64,000 bases of DNA from PBB1 sp965229345 (GTDB lineage: Bacteria; Pseudomonadota; Gammaproteobacteria; Burkholderiales; Burkholderiaceae_C), in contig OZ245872.1 of NCBI GenBank assembly GCA_965229345.1, forward strand, positions 62,001 to 126,000. The letters are read 5' to 3'. The notes under the pieces are model-generated. The model saw only the letters and a program-made list of their open reading frames with translations. It was not told where the DNA came from and did not search any database. The translations under genes and the position numbers were made by a program. Below are positions 9,099-18,326 of this stretch, in pieces (position 1 is the stretch's first letter; each line of letters begins with the position of its first letter).

Positions 9099-9563
9099 TC
9101 AACTGCCGGCCGCGCCAATGAAGCAGGCCAGGCTGGCAACGACGGTGAGCCGGAACCGCAGGATCAGCCAGGCACCCGACAGCTGCACCGGGTAGACGCG
9201 GCGATCCACCAGGTAACACACGATCAGCATCACGCCTAGCACGACCAGACCGGCATACGCGGGCATCACCACCGCGACCCAGGCGACCAGCGAGGGCACG
9301 ACACCCCAGACGAAGCGCGACGGGTCGGGTGGCTGCGCCCGGAAGCCGAAACCCCAGTGGATGCCGCCGAGGAACGAGACGATCACGCCGGCATAAGCCG
9401 ACAACGCCGCAGCGACATACGGATGCGCATCGGGTCGCACGATCCACAACAGCAGCGCGCCGATCACGAACGGCAGCAGGCCCGCATAGGCCAGGCGCAA
9501 GGTGGCCCGGTCCGGCTGATTCGTCGATGCCGGGGTCAACGTGGCCTGGGAGGTACTGCTCAA
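9099..9563 (-). CDS. DUF3429 family membrane protein
   Basis: A 154-residue integral membrane protein with four or five predicted helices (LAYAGLLPFVIGALLLWIV; YVAAALSAYAGVIVSFLGG; VVPSLVAWVAVVMPAYAGL; the C-terminal SLACFIGAAG). DUF3429 has no assigned function. The frame is open far upstream, but a TTG at 9563 preceded by GGAGAG at 5 bases gives the expected family N-terminus. This TTG overlaps the TGA stop of the photolyase-like gene by two bases (TTGA), so translation is probably coupled to it. HWGFGFR between helices is conserved in the family as I remember it. Confidence 0.7.
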   Translation of the reverse strand: MSSTSQATLTPASTNQPDRATLRLAYAGLLPFVIGALLLWIVRPDAHPYVAAALSAYAGVIVSFLGGIHWGFGFRAQPPDPSRFVWGVVPSLVAWVAVVMPAYAGLVVLGVMLIVCYLVDRRVYPVQLSGAWLILRFRLTVVASLACFIGAAGS

Positions 9564-10825
9564 AAAAGCTCTCCGTTCAACTGCGTCTGAAGCGAGCGTG
9601 ATTGTCGCTTGACACTTTCGTAGAACACGCTGAACGAGCGGCACATCGTCTCGGGGCTGGGCAGCAGTCGCGGTGCGGCCTGCAAGGTGGCCAGCGCACC
9701 GAGCGCCGCGTCGTAGCCGGGCATCGGGGCCCGCACCGCCGTCACCCTGCCGGGCCCCGGCCAGGTCGGAGCGCCCGCCGTCCACGGCACGGACGACGTC
9801 AGATCACCGACGAACACCGCATCGGTGACCTGCCCCAGCCGCCGAAGCACCCAGCGCCAGCGGGTTTCGCTCCAGGGCAGCAAGCCATGCGAGGGCGTGT
9901 GGATCACGCCCAGCCGCCACGGGCCGCCGGCACCGGAACCCGCACCGCCCTCACGCTCACCCATGGCCCACGGCGTGACCAGTTCGATCTCGCGCTGTCG
10001 GGGTACCGCGCCAGCACGCAGTGGCTTCGTGGCTTCGGCAACCCAGTCGGCATGCGGTGCAGCCCACAGCGCAGGTTCACTCACGCCGTCGTGCAGGCCC
10101 GGCTCAGGCCCGACATCGCCGTTCTGCCGCGCCACGCGCTCCAGCGCTTCGTAGTCCTGATCGAGCACCGTGCCCTTGCCTCGCCAGGCCTGGGCCTGTC
10201 CGTGGGGCGCGTACTTCGCCACGTTGTCCGCGTTGAACAGATAGGGCTTGCTCGAGAAGGTGCCAGCGACCCATTGCCAGCTCAGGTGGTTGCTCGGCAC
10301 ATCGCCATCGAGCAAGTGGCCGATCATCCAGTCGGCGCCGGCGCGCCAATGCACCTTGCGCAGATGCACTGCGTAGCTGGCGATCCACATGCGGGCATGG
10401 TTGTGCAGGTAGCCCGTGGCGTAGAGCTGGCGCACCGCGGTGTCGATCACCGGCACGCCGGTGCGGCCTTCGCGCAGATCGGCCGGCAAGTCGGGTGCAT
10501 AAACCACAGGCCCCACCGCAGAGGGCCGCATGTCGCTCAGCACCTGCTCGCCGCACCGCGCCCACACATGATGAAAGAACTCGCGCCAGGCGAACTCGAA
10601 CATCAGCTTGTCCTCGTAGCCCAGCCGATGCTTCTGCATCACGCGGGCCACCGCGGCACGCATCCCGATCACGCCATGGGTGAAGTAGGGCGAGAGCCCG
10701 GTGACCGCCCCATCGAGCGCATTGCGGGTGCGCGCGTACTCACCCGGATGCACCGCGTCGAGCCGGCGCAATGCCTCCGCGTGCGTGGGCGCGAAGTTGA
10801 AGAAGTCTTGCAGCTGCGGGATCAA
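9560..10825 (-). CDS. Photolyase/cryptochrome-like FAD-binding protein lacking the antenna domain
   Basis: A 421-residue flavoprotein that starts directly with the helical FAD-binding domain of DNA photolyases (LMFEFAWREFFHHVW; GRTGVPVIDTAVRQLYATGY; LHNHARMWIASYAVHLRKVHW; DGDVPSNHLSWQWVAGTFSS). The usual N-terminal Rossmann domain that holds the antenna pigment is absent. Instead about 150 C-terminal residues follow, of unknown type (from about 275; Gly/Pro-rich, then GVIHTPSHGLLPWSETRWRW). The bound cofactor is expected to be FAD. Whether it repairs pyrimidine dimers, senses light or does something else cannot be told. Its start overlaps the dsbC stop by four bases (ATGA). Confidence 0.75.
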   Translation of the reverse strand: MIPQLQDFFNFAPTHAEALRRLDAVHPGEYARTRNALDGAVTGLSPYFTHGVIGMRAAVARVMQKHRLGYEDKLMFEFAWREFFHHVWARCGEQVLSDMRPSAVGPVVYAPDLPADLREGRTGVPVIDTAVRQLYATGYLHNHARMWIASYAVHLRKVHWRAGADWMIGHLLDGDVPSNHLSWQWVAGTFSSKPYLFNADNVAKYAPHGQAQAWRGKGTVLDQDYEALERVARQNGDVGPEPGLHDGVSEPALWAAPHADWVAEATKPLRAGAVPRQREIELVTPWAMGEREGGAGSGAGGPWRLGVIHTPSHGLLPWSETRWRWVLRRLGQVTDAVFVGDLTSSVPWTAGAPTWPGPGRVTAVRAPMPGYDAALGALATLQAAPRLLPSPETMCRSFSVFYESVKRQSRSLQTQLNGELF

Positions 10826-11595
10826 CCGGGCTTCTTCGCAGAGGCCAGCAACTGCTTCTCGAGGTCACCGAGACTCATCGCGCCCGGCACGCGCTTGCCG
10901 TCCTCGAACACCAGTGCCGGCGTGCCATTGACCTTGTGCTTGCGCCCAAGAGCCGCATTGCGCTGCAGTGCCGAGCTGTCGCAGTCACCCATCATCTTCG
11001 GCGGCAGCGTGCCATCCACCATCCAGTCGGCCCAGACCTTGTCGCGGTCCTTGGCGCACCAGATGTTGCGCGATTTGTCCACCGAGTCGTTGCCGAGGAT
11101 CGGGTACAGGAAGGTGTAGATGGTGACGTTCCTCGCCGCGCGGGCTTCGCGCTCGAAGCGCTTGCAGTAGCCGCAGTTCGGATCGGCAAACACCACCAGC
11201 TTGCGACTGCCATCGCCTTGCTTCGAGACGATCGCGTCCTTCAGCGGCAAGCTGGCGAAGTCGATCGCGGTGAGCTTCGCCACGCGCGCTTCGGTGAGGT
11301 TGGTGCGGGCCTTGGTGTCCAGCAACTGGCCTTCGATCAGGTAGTTGCCGTTGTCGTCGGTGTAGTAGATCTCGGTGCCGATACGCACTTCGTACAGGCC
11401 TGCGATCGGCGACTTCGTGGCCTCGTCGACCTTGCCCAGGTCCGGCAGCCGTTCAGCCAGGGCCTTGCGGATCTCGGCCTCACCGGCGAAGGCCGGGGTA
11501 CCCACCACCATCACGGCCAGCAGCGCCCACGCCGCCTGCACGCCAGCGCCACGGCGGGCCGCCCGGCAGATCGATCGAATCAATGTCATGGCCAT
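10822..11595 (-). CDS. dsbC: Thiol:disulfide isomerase DsbC
   Basis: A 257-residue periplasmic disulfide isomerase. A long signal peptide (about 1-38, ending TPAFA) precedes a DsbC N-terminal dimerisation domain (EAEIRKALAERLPDLGKVDE, with GTEIYYTDDNGNYLIEGQLLD) and a thioredoxin-fold domain with active site CGYC in FADPNCGYCKRFE (about 147-159). The cis-proline segment NGTPALVFEDG is present. A second cysteine pair (IWCAKD, GDCDSS) matches the structural disulfide of DsbC. It heads a tight run with the photolyase-like and DUF3429 genes, joined by overlapping stops and starts. Confidence 0.92.
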   Translation of the reverse strand: MAMTLIRSICRAARRGAGVQAAWALLAVMVVGTPAFAGEAEIRKALAERLPDLGKVDEATKSPIAGLYEVRIGTEIYYTDDNGNYLIEGQLLDTKARTNLTEARVAKLTAIDFASLPLKDAIVSKQGDGSRKLVVFADPNCGYCKRFEREARAARNVTIYTFLYPILGNDSVDKSRNIWCAKDRDKVWADWMVDGTLPPKMMGDCDSSALQRNAALGRKHKVNGTPALVFEDGKRVPGAMSLGDLEKQLLASAKKPG

Positions 11596-11652
11596 GGGGT
11601 GGAGCTTTCAGGTGAGCAGATCAGATGAGGCGCCGCGCGCCCAGGTGCAGTC

Positions 11653-12774
11653 TCAGGAATCCAGTGCCTGCGCGGTCAGCCAGCGCTTGAGCGGCGTCAG
11701 CCGATTGACCAGAGTCAGGCCCTGGTTGCGAAGTTCCCGCACCAGCGGTGCCGGGTGGGCAAAAAGATGCATCAGGCCGTCGGTGATCTCGACCATCGCA
11801 CGTGTGGGCAGCAGGCGCTCGCGGGCGTAGCGGCGCAGCAGCTTCTCGTCGCCGAGTTCGCGCCACGGCTCGCGCGCTGCCAGCACCGCGGTCAAGGCCG
11901 CGACATCGGCCAGCCCCAGATTCAGCCCCTGGCCGGCCAGCGGGTGCACCACGTGGGCGGCGTCACCCACCAGAACCCAGCCGGCTCCGCACCAGGTGGC
12001 CGCTTGCGCGCGGGTCAGCGGCCAAGCAACGCGCTCACCGCTCAGCTGCAACTCGCCGGCGGCTCCGGCGGTGGCCTGCATCAGCGCGGCATTGAATTCG
12101 GCAGGCGCCATCGCCAGCAACTCGCCAGCGCGCGCATCGGGCACCGACCACACCAGCGCGTACGAGTGCAGCGGCTGCGGCGCATCGAAAGGCAGCAGCG
12201 CCAGCACATCGGGCGAGCCGAACCACTGCCGCGCCGTGCCCGCGTGCGGCTTGGTACTGACCAGCCGCGCAGCCACCGCGCGCTGACCGTAGGGCCGGCG
12301 ATCGAGGGGCACGCGGTGGGCGTCGCGGGTGGCCGAGGCCTTGCCCTCGCAGATGGCCGTCAACGGCGCGGTCGCGGCCTCGGCCTGGGCGCCTGCCAGC
12401 ACCGTCACGTGCGGGGAAAACCGCACCGCTGCCGCCAGCTCACGTTCGAGCAATGCCGCGTCGACGATCCAGGCCAATTCGCCCACCCGTTGCTCCCACG
12501 ACGAGAACTCGAGCGCCGCACCGGGCGCATCGCCCTCGACACGCATCTCGTGCACCGCAGTGGCTGCATGCGCCGGCAGCGCGTCCCAGACCTTCAGGCC
12601 GCGCAGCAAGGCCACCGAGGCGGCATTCAGCGCGAACGCGCGGACATCAGGCCCACGCGCCGCCGCGGCGGGATCGGCCACCAGCGCCACACGCAAGCCG
12701 ATGCGCGCCAGCGACAAGGCCAGGGCGGGCCCGACCAGGCCCGCACCGCGAACCTGCACGTCATAGGGTTTCAT
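11653..12774 (-). CDS. UbiH/UbiF/COQ6-family FAD-dependent hydroxylase
   Basis: A 373-residue flavin monooxygenase of the ubiquinone-biosynthesis hydroxylase family. The N-terminal dinucleotide fold is VRGAGLVGPALALSLARIGL and the family FAD motif near the C-terminus is GDAAHVVHPLAGQGLNLGLADV. A central DG-type motif is weakly conserved. The ATG at 12774 starts at MKPYDVQV, just before the FAD fold; the frame extends 17 codons further but without family resemblance. Ring position (UbiH, UbiF or UbiI) cannot be assigned from sequence alone. It is divergent from the AsmA gene, with only 77 bases between the chosen starts. Confidence 0.82.
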   Translation of the reverse strand: MKPYDVQVRGAGLVGPALALSLARIGLRVALVADPAAAARGPDVRAFALNAASVALLRGLKVWDALPAHAATAVHEMRVEGDAPGAALEFSSWEQRVGELAWIVDAALLERELAAAVRFSPHVTVLAGAQAEAATAPLTAICEGKASATRDAHRVPLDRRPYGQRAVAARLVSTKPHAGTARQWFGSPDVLALLPFDAPQPLHSYALVWSVPDARAGELLAMAPAEFNAALMQATAGAAGELQLSGERVAWPLTRAQAATWCGAGWVLVGDAAHVVHPLAGQGLNLGLADVAALTAVLAAREPWRELGDEKLLRRYARERLLPTRAMVEITDGLMHLFAHPAPLVRELRNQGLTLVNRLTPLKRWLTAQALDS

Positions 12775-12851
12775 CGAGGCGGATTGTAGGTAGCCGAGGT
12801 GTTGGCAGCATGGGTGCGCAGGCACAATCCGCGCTTTTCAGGGGCATTGCC

Positions 12852-15311
12852 GTGTCGATCTGGATACGCCGTATCGCGCTCGGGGTGTTGGGCCTGCTGC
12901 TGGTGCTGGCAGCAGCGCTCACGTGGCTGGTGATGGGCTTCGACGCCAACCGCTACAAGGGCGTCGCCATCGAATGGATGCAGACGCACCACCACCGCAC
13001 GCTGGCCATCAACGGGCCGATCGGGCTGTCGCTGTTCCCGCGGCTGGAAGTCACGCTGGCCGACGTCAGCCTCAGCGAAGCCAACAAGCCAGATGAGTTC
13101 GCCGCGATCGACCACGCCGAGCTGGCGGTCGATGTGCTGCCGCTGCTGAACCGCGAGCTGGTGATCGGCCGGGTGGCCGCGCGCGGGGTACGCGCCACTT
13201 ACCTGCGCAACGCCGAAGGGGTGCGCAACATCGATGACCTGCTCAACGCCCAGGCCCCCTCGGAGGGTGGCATCGGCAGCAAGAAGCCGCCGCGGCTCGA
13301 CGTGAACCGCGTCGCGCTGGAGAACGTCAGCCTGCGCGTCAAGGACGATCTGGCCCATCTGGCCGGCACGCTGTCGGTGAAGTCGCTGACCACCGGCCGC
13401 CTGCAGGACCAGAGCGAGTCGCCGGTTGAGTTCGTGGTTCAGTTCGACCTCGCCTCTCCCGCCGTCCAGGGCGAACTGACCGGCAACACGCAGCTCAAGC
13501 TGGACCTGGCAACGGGCTCGGTCGCGCTGCGCGATACCCGCCTCGCGTTCAACGGCGACGCCGTCGGCATCAAGGCGATCCGCGCCGGGCTGAAGGGCAA
13601 CGCGGGCTGGGATGGCACCGCCTCGGCGATCGATGCCCAGGCGCTGCAACTGACACTGGCGGCCACCGCCGGCGGCCTGAAGATCGATGACAGCACGCTC
13701 GCTGTCGAGCGCTTCGCCTTCAACCCGGCGGCCAAGGACATCGCGCTCACCAAGCTGAGCCTCCAGCTCAAAGGCACGCAGGATGCGCAACCGCTGAGCC
13801 TGTCGCTCGCCTGGCCCGAACTGGCCGCCACCGGCGACCAGATCAAGGGCAGCGCGTTCAGCGGCCGCCTTCAGCGCGGCGGCGTCACACCGTTGGACGT
13901 GGCGTTCAAGAGCGCGGCGCCCACCGGCAGCTTCGACGCGCTGCGCCTGCCCGGCTTCGAGGCGAAGGTCGCCAGCACCGGTGCGCAGCGCAAGCTGGCC
14001 ACCACGATCAATGCCAACCTGTTGCTGAAGCAGGCGCAGGCCGCCACCAACGGGAAGAACGGCGCGGGCACACCCGCCTCGATCGCGCTCGATGCATTGA
14101 CGCTGCAAGGCCTGATCGAGAACCCCGGGCTGCAGCCCTTGAAGATCGACGCCAAGGGCAACGCCAGCGCATCCGCCGAACGCGCCGCATGGACGCTGGC
14201 CGGTGACATCAACGGCGGCGCCTTCAACACCGACGGCACGGCGCTGCTGGGCGGTACCGTGCCGAAAGTCAACGCGAAAGCCCGCTTCGACACGCTGGAC
14301 CTGAACCGGCTTCTTTCGAACTCCGATGTGGCCGATGCGCCAGCCGACGCTGCAACGCCCTCTGCCAAGACCGCCCCGGGGGCTCCAGCCACCGACACCC
14401 CGGTCGACCTGAGTGCGCTGCGCAGCCTCGACGGGCAATTCAGCCTGCAAGCCGCCAGCTTCGCCTTCCAGCGCTACAAGGTGGCAGCAGCGCGCATCGA
14501 CGCCACCTTGAACAGCGGCGTGCTGCGGGTGACCACGCTGCAGGGCAAGGTCTGGGGCGGCAGCGTCGACGCGTCGGCGCTGGCCGAGGCCGCCACCGGG
14601 CGCGTCGGATTCAAGGGCACCGCCACCGGCATCAACATCAACAGCGCGCTGAAGGATGTGGCGGCGAAAGACTGGATGGACGGCACCGGCCGGGTGACGA
14701 TGGACATCGAAGCCACCGGCCGCAGCGTCAACACGCTGAAGGCCAAGCTGCAGGGCCAGATGGCGCTGCAGCTGCGCGACGGTGCGATCAAGGGCATCAA
14801 CCTCGCGAAGAGCCTGCGCCAGGCCAAGGCCGCGATCGGCCTGCAGCAAGACGCGGTGCAAAAGGCCAGCGAGACCGAGAAGACCGACTTCAGCGAGATG
14901 AACGCCAGCTTCCAGATCGCCGATGGCGTGGCGCGCAACAAGGACCTGGACGTGAAGAGCCCCTTCCTGCGCCTGGGCGGCGAAGGCACGATCGACATCG
15001 GCCAGAGCCGCATCGACTACCTGGCACGGGCCACCGTCACCGGCACCGCCAAGGGTCAGGATGGTGCCGACCTCGCCGCGCTGAAAGGCCTGCAGGTCCC
15101 GGTGCGCTTGACCGGCCCCTTCGCCGCGCTGGACTGGAAGATCGAGTGGTCCTCGGTGGTGGCGGGCGCGGTAACACAGGGACTGAAAAACGAGGTGCGC
15201 AACCGGCTCGAAGAAAAGCTGGGCCTGAAGCCGGTCGACCCCGCGGCCTCCGCACCGGCCACCAAGCCCAAGGACGCGCTCAAGGGTGTGCTGAAGGGCC
15301 TGTTCAAGTGA
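12852..15311 (+). CDS. asmA: AsmA family protein
   Basis: An 819-residue AsmA-family protein: one N-terminal transmembrane helix (IALGVLGLLLVLAAALTWLVM) followed by a long repetitive beta-rich periplasmic body, ending in the conserved AsmA C-terminal region (MALQLRDGAIKGINLAKSLR; RLGGEGTIDIGQSRIDYLARATV). Family members are thought to form hydrophobic grooves that carry phospholipid between the membranes. The GTG at 12852 has AGGGG seven bases upstream; an in-frame ATG at 12810 with GAGGTG is an alternative that would add 14 residues. The stop overlaps the start of the MOSC gene (GTGA). Confidence 0.85.
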   Translation: MSIWIRRIALGVLGLLLVLAAALTWLVMGFDANRYKGVAIEWMQTHHHRTLAINGPIGLSLFPRLEVTLADVSLSEANKPDEFAAIDHAELAVDVLPLLNRELVIGRVAARGVRATYLRNAEGVRNIDDLLNAQAPSEGGIGSKKPPRLDVNRVALENVSLRVKDDLAHLAGTLSVKSLTTGRLQDQSESPVEFVVQFDLASPAVQGELTGNTQLKLDLATGSVALRDTRLAFNGDAVGIKAIRAGLKGNAGWDGTASAIDAQALQLTLAATAGGLKIDDSTLAVERFAFNPAAKDIALTKLSLQLKGTQDAQPLSLSLAWPELAATGDQIKGSAFSGRLQRGGVTPLDVAFKSAAPTGSFDALRLPGFEAKVASTGAQRKLATTINANLLLKQAQAATNGKNGAGTPASIALDALTLQGLIENPGLQPLKIDAKGNASASAERAAWTLAGDINGGAFNTDGTALLGGTVPKVNAKARFDTLDLNRLLSNSDVADAPADAATPSAKTAPGAPATDTPVDLSALRSLDGQFSLQAASFAFQRYKVAAARIDATLNSGVLRVTTLQGKVWGGSVDASALAEAATGRVGFKGTATGININSALKDVAAKDWMDGTGRVTMDIEATGRSVNTLKAKLQGQMALQLRDGAIKGINLAKSLRQAKAAIGLQQDAVQKASETEKTDFSEMNASFQIADGVARNKDLDVKSPFLRLGGEGTIDIGQSRIDYLARATVTGTAKGQDGADLAALKGLQVPVRLTGPFAALDWKIEWSSVVAGAVTQGLKNEVRNRLEEKLGLKPVDPAASAPATKPKDALKGVLKGLFK

Positions 15312-16177
15312 GTGACGACCCAGCGTTCGACGTCGAGGTCACGCTCACCACGCTGTACGTGCACCCCATCAAGAGCTGCGGGGGCACCGCCCCGGCCGAA
15401 GCACTGCTGACCGAGACCGGGCTGGAACTCGACCGCGCGTGGATGGCAGTCGATGCGCAGGGCCGCTTCGTCACGCAGAGGCAGGTGCCACGCATGGCGC
15501 TGATCCAGACGAATCTGAGTGCACGGGAGATGGTGCTGCGGGCACCGGGCATGCTGGCCTGGTCGGTGCCGATCGACGAGGTTGGCGCCCGTCGGCAGGT
15601 GACGGTGTGGAACGACGAGGTCGCGGCCTTCGACATGGGCGACGCTGCCGCGCAGTGGTTCAGCGACTTTCTGGGCCAGCCCCTGCGACTGGTGCGATTC
15701 GACCCTGCGAACAAGCGCCTCGCCAGCGCGCAGTGGACCGGCACGATCGAGGCCGAAGCGGCGTTCTCCGACGAGTACCCGCTGCTGATCACGTCGCAGG
15801 CCAGCCTCGATGAGCTGAACCGCCGGATCGCCGCCAGCGGCGCCGCGCCGGTCACGATGCAGCGCTTCCGGCCCAACCTGGTGCTGGGCGGTCTCGATGC
15901 GCACGGCGAAGACCACCTCGACGAGATCCACTTCGCCACGCCCGACGGCCCGGTGCGGCTGAAGCTCGTGAAGCCCTGCGCGCGCTGCAGCATCCCCGAT
16001 GTCGACCCGCTCACCGCCGAAACGGGTCACGCGGTCGGCGATGCGCTGGCCGCCTACCGTGCCGATGCCCGGCTGAACGGGGCGCTCACCTTCGGCATGA
16101 ACGCGGTGATCGTCGAGGGCTTCGACTGCCTGCTGCACACGGGCCTGGTGGGCGGCGCGACCTACCGCTTCGATTGA
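15308..16177 (+). CDS. MOSC domain protein (YcbX/mARC-like)
   Basis: A 289-residue protein with an N-terminal MOSC beta-barrel domain (LTTLYVHPIKSCGG, then LELDRAWMAVDAQGRFVTQRQVPRMALI) and a C-terminal MOSC domain. FRPNLVLGGLDAHGEDHLDEI and VKPCARCSIPDVDP carry the cysteine expected to bind molybdenum cofactor in mARC and YcbX proteins. Those enzymes reduce N-hydroxylated compounds such as hydroxylaminopurine. There is no ferredoxin domain at the end, unlike YcbX of E. coli, so an external electron donor would be needed. It starts with GTG overlapping the asmA stop by four bases. Confidence 0.85.
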   Translation: MSDDPAFDVEVTLTTLYVHPIKSCGGTAPAEALLTETGLELDRAWMAVDAQGRFVTQRQVPRMALIQTNLSAREMVLRAPGMLAWSVPIDEVGARRQVTVWNDEVAAFDMGDAAAQWFSDFLGQPLRLVRFDPANKRLASAQWTGTIEAEAAFSDEYPLLITSQASLDELNRRIAASGAAPVTMQRFRPNLVLGGLDAHGEDHLDEIHFATPDGPVRLKLVKPCARCSIPDVDPLTAETGHAVGDALAAYRADARLNGALTFGMNAVIVEGFDCLLHTGLVGGATYRFD

Positions 16178-16196
16178 AGCCCGCCGCCTTGTCGCC

Positions 16197-17185
16197 ATGA
16201 GCCGGTTCAAGACCTGGCAGCTGTTCGCTGTCTGCGTGCTCGCCTGGGGCACGACCTGGCACGCCATCACCTACCAGCTGGGCCACACCACGCCCGAGGT
16301 CGGCGTGGCCTTGCGCTTCGCGCTGGCGTCGGTGCTGGTGTTGGCGGGGTGCGCGCTGCGCGGCATCCCGCTGCGCTTTGCGCCACGCGACCATGCGGTG
16401 CTGGCGGCGCAGGGCGCGCTGATGTTCGGTGTGTCGTATGTGTTCGTGTACCACGCCGAGCGGCACCTGCCGTCGGGCCTGGTGGCCGTGGGCTACTCGG
16501 CGTCACCGCTGATCGCGGGCCTCGGCGCGCAGGCGCTGTTCGGCCAGCGGGTATCGGCGCGCTTTGTCGGCGGCTGCATCCTCGGCCTGATGGGCGTGGC
16601 CCTGATCTTCTGGCCGGAGTTCGTCAAGGCGGCAGCGGGCATGGCCTCGACAGCGCACGGGGCGGGGTCGCTGGGCACGGCCGCCTCGGTGGGCGTGGGC
16701 ACGGCGTTCACCGTGGGAGCCGTGCTGCTGAGCTCGTCGGGCAGCCTGATCGCCAGCCGCAACCGGCACCGCGGGCTCCCGTTCTGGCCGTCGATGGGCT
16801 TCGGCATGGGCTATGGCGCCCTCACCACGGCCGCGATCGCACTGGCCATGGGCCACCGCTTCACACCGCCCGCGCTGCCGTCGTGGTGGGTCTCTCTGAT
16901 CTACCTGGCGCTGGCAGGCTCGGTGCTGTCGTTTGCCTGCTACCTGACGCTGCAGGAGCGCCTGGGACCGGGCCCCAGCGGCGCCATTGGCGTGATGACG
17001 CCGATGCTCGCCCTGGTGGTGTCGGTCGGGTTCGAGGGCTACCGGCCCGACGCGATCACCGGCGTCGGCGTGCTGCTGGCGGTGGCGGGCAATGTGCTGA
17101 TGCTGCGGCGTGGCCGCCTTGTGCAGCCTCCTAGAATCGCGGGCTCGTCGTCGACGCCTGCAACATCCCCTGTGAGACCTGCACC

Positions 17186-17189
<4 letters not shown>
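16197..17189 (+). CDS. EamA/DMT superfamily permease
   Basis: A 330-residue drug/metabolite transporter-type membrane protein with ten predicted helices in two EamA halves (for example WQLFAVCVLAWGTTWHAITY at the N-terminus and VSLIYLALAGSVLSFACYL in the second half). Members export amino acids, nucleobases or other small metabolites; the substrate is not predictable. The gene follows the MOSC gene by 19 bases, and its stop overlaps the ychF start by four bases (ATGA at 17186-17189), so it probably sits in one transcript with its neighbours, though ychF may also have its own promoter (TAGAAT at 17132-17137). Confidence 0.85.
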
Positions 17190-18277
<1,088 letters not shown>

Positions 18278-18299
18278 CCTGACCCGGCGTGGCCGATGT

Positions 18300-18325
18300 G
18301 ACGGGTGGCCGCCATGCGGCCCGTC
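18300..18325. terminator. Possible hairpin between ychF and dabA
   Basis: GACGGG and CCGC pair with GCGG and CCCGTC around a CAT loop, with a 3-base bulge (TGG). It sits between the convergent ychF and dabA stops. There is no T tract on either side, so if it ends transcription it does so weakly. Confidence 0.3.
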
Positions 18326-18326
18326 A

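Noticed and set aside
12771..14861. 696-codon minus-strand frame opposite asmA
   Set aside because: A mirror of the AsmA coding frame with Gly/Arg/Gln-rich translation and no recognisable motif.
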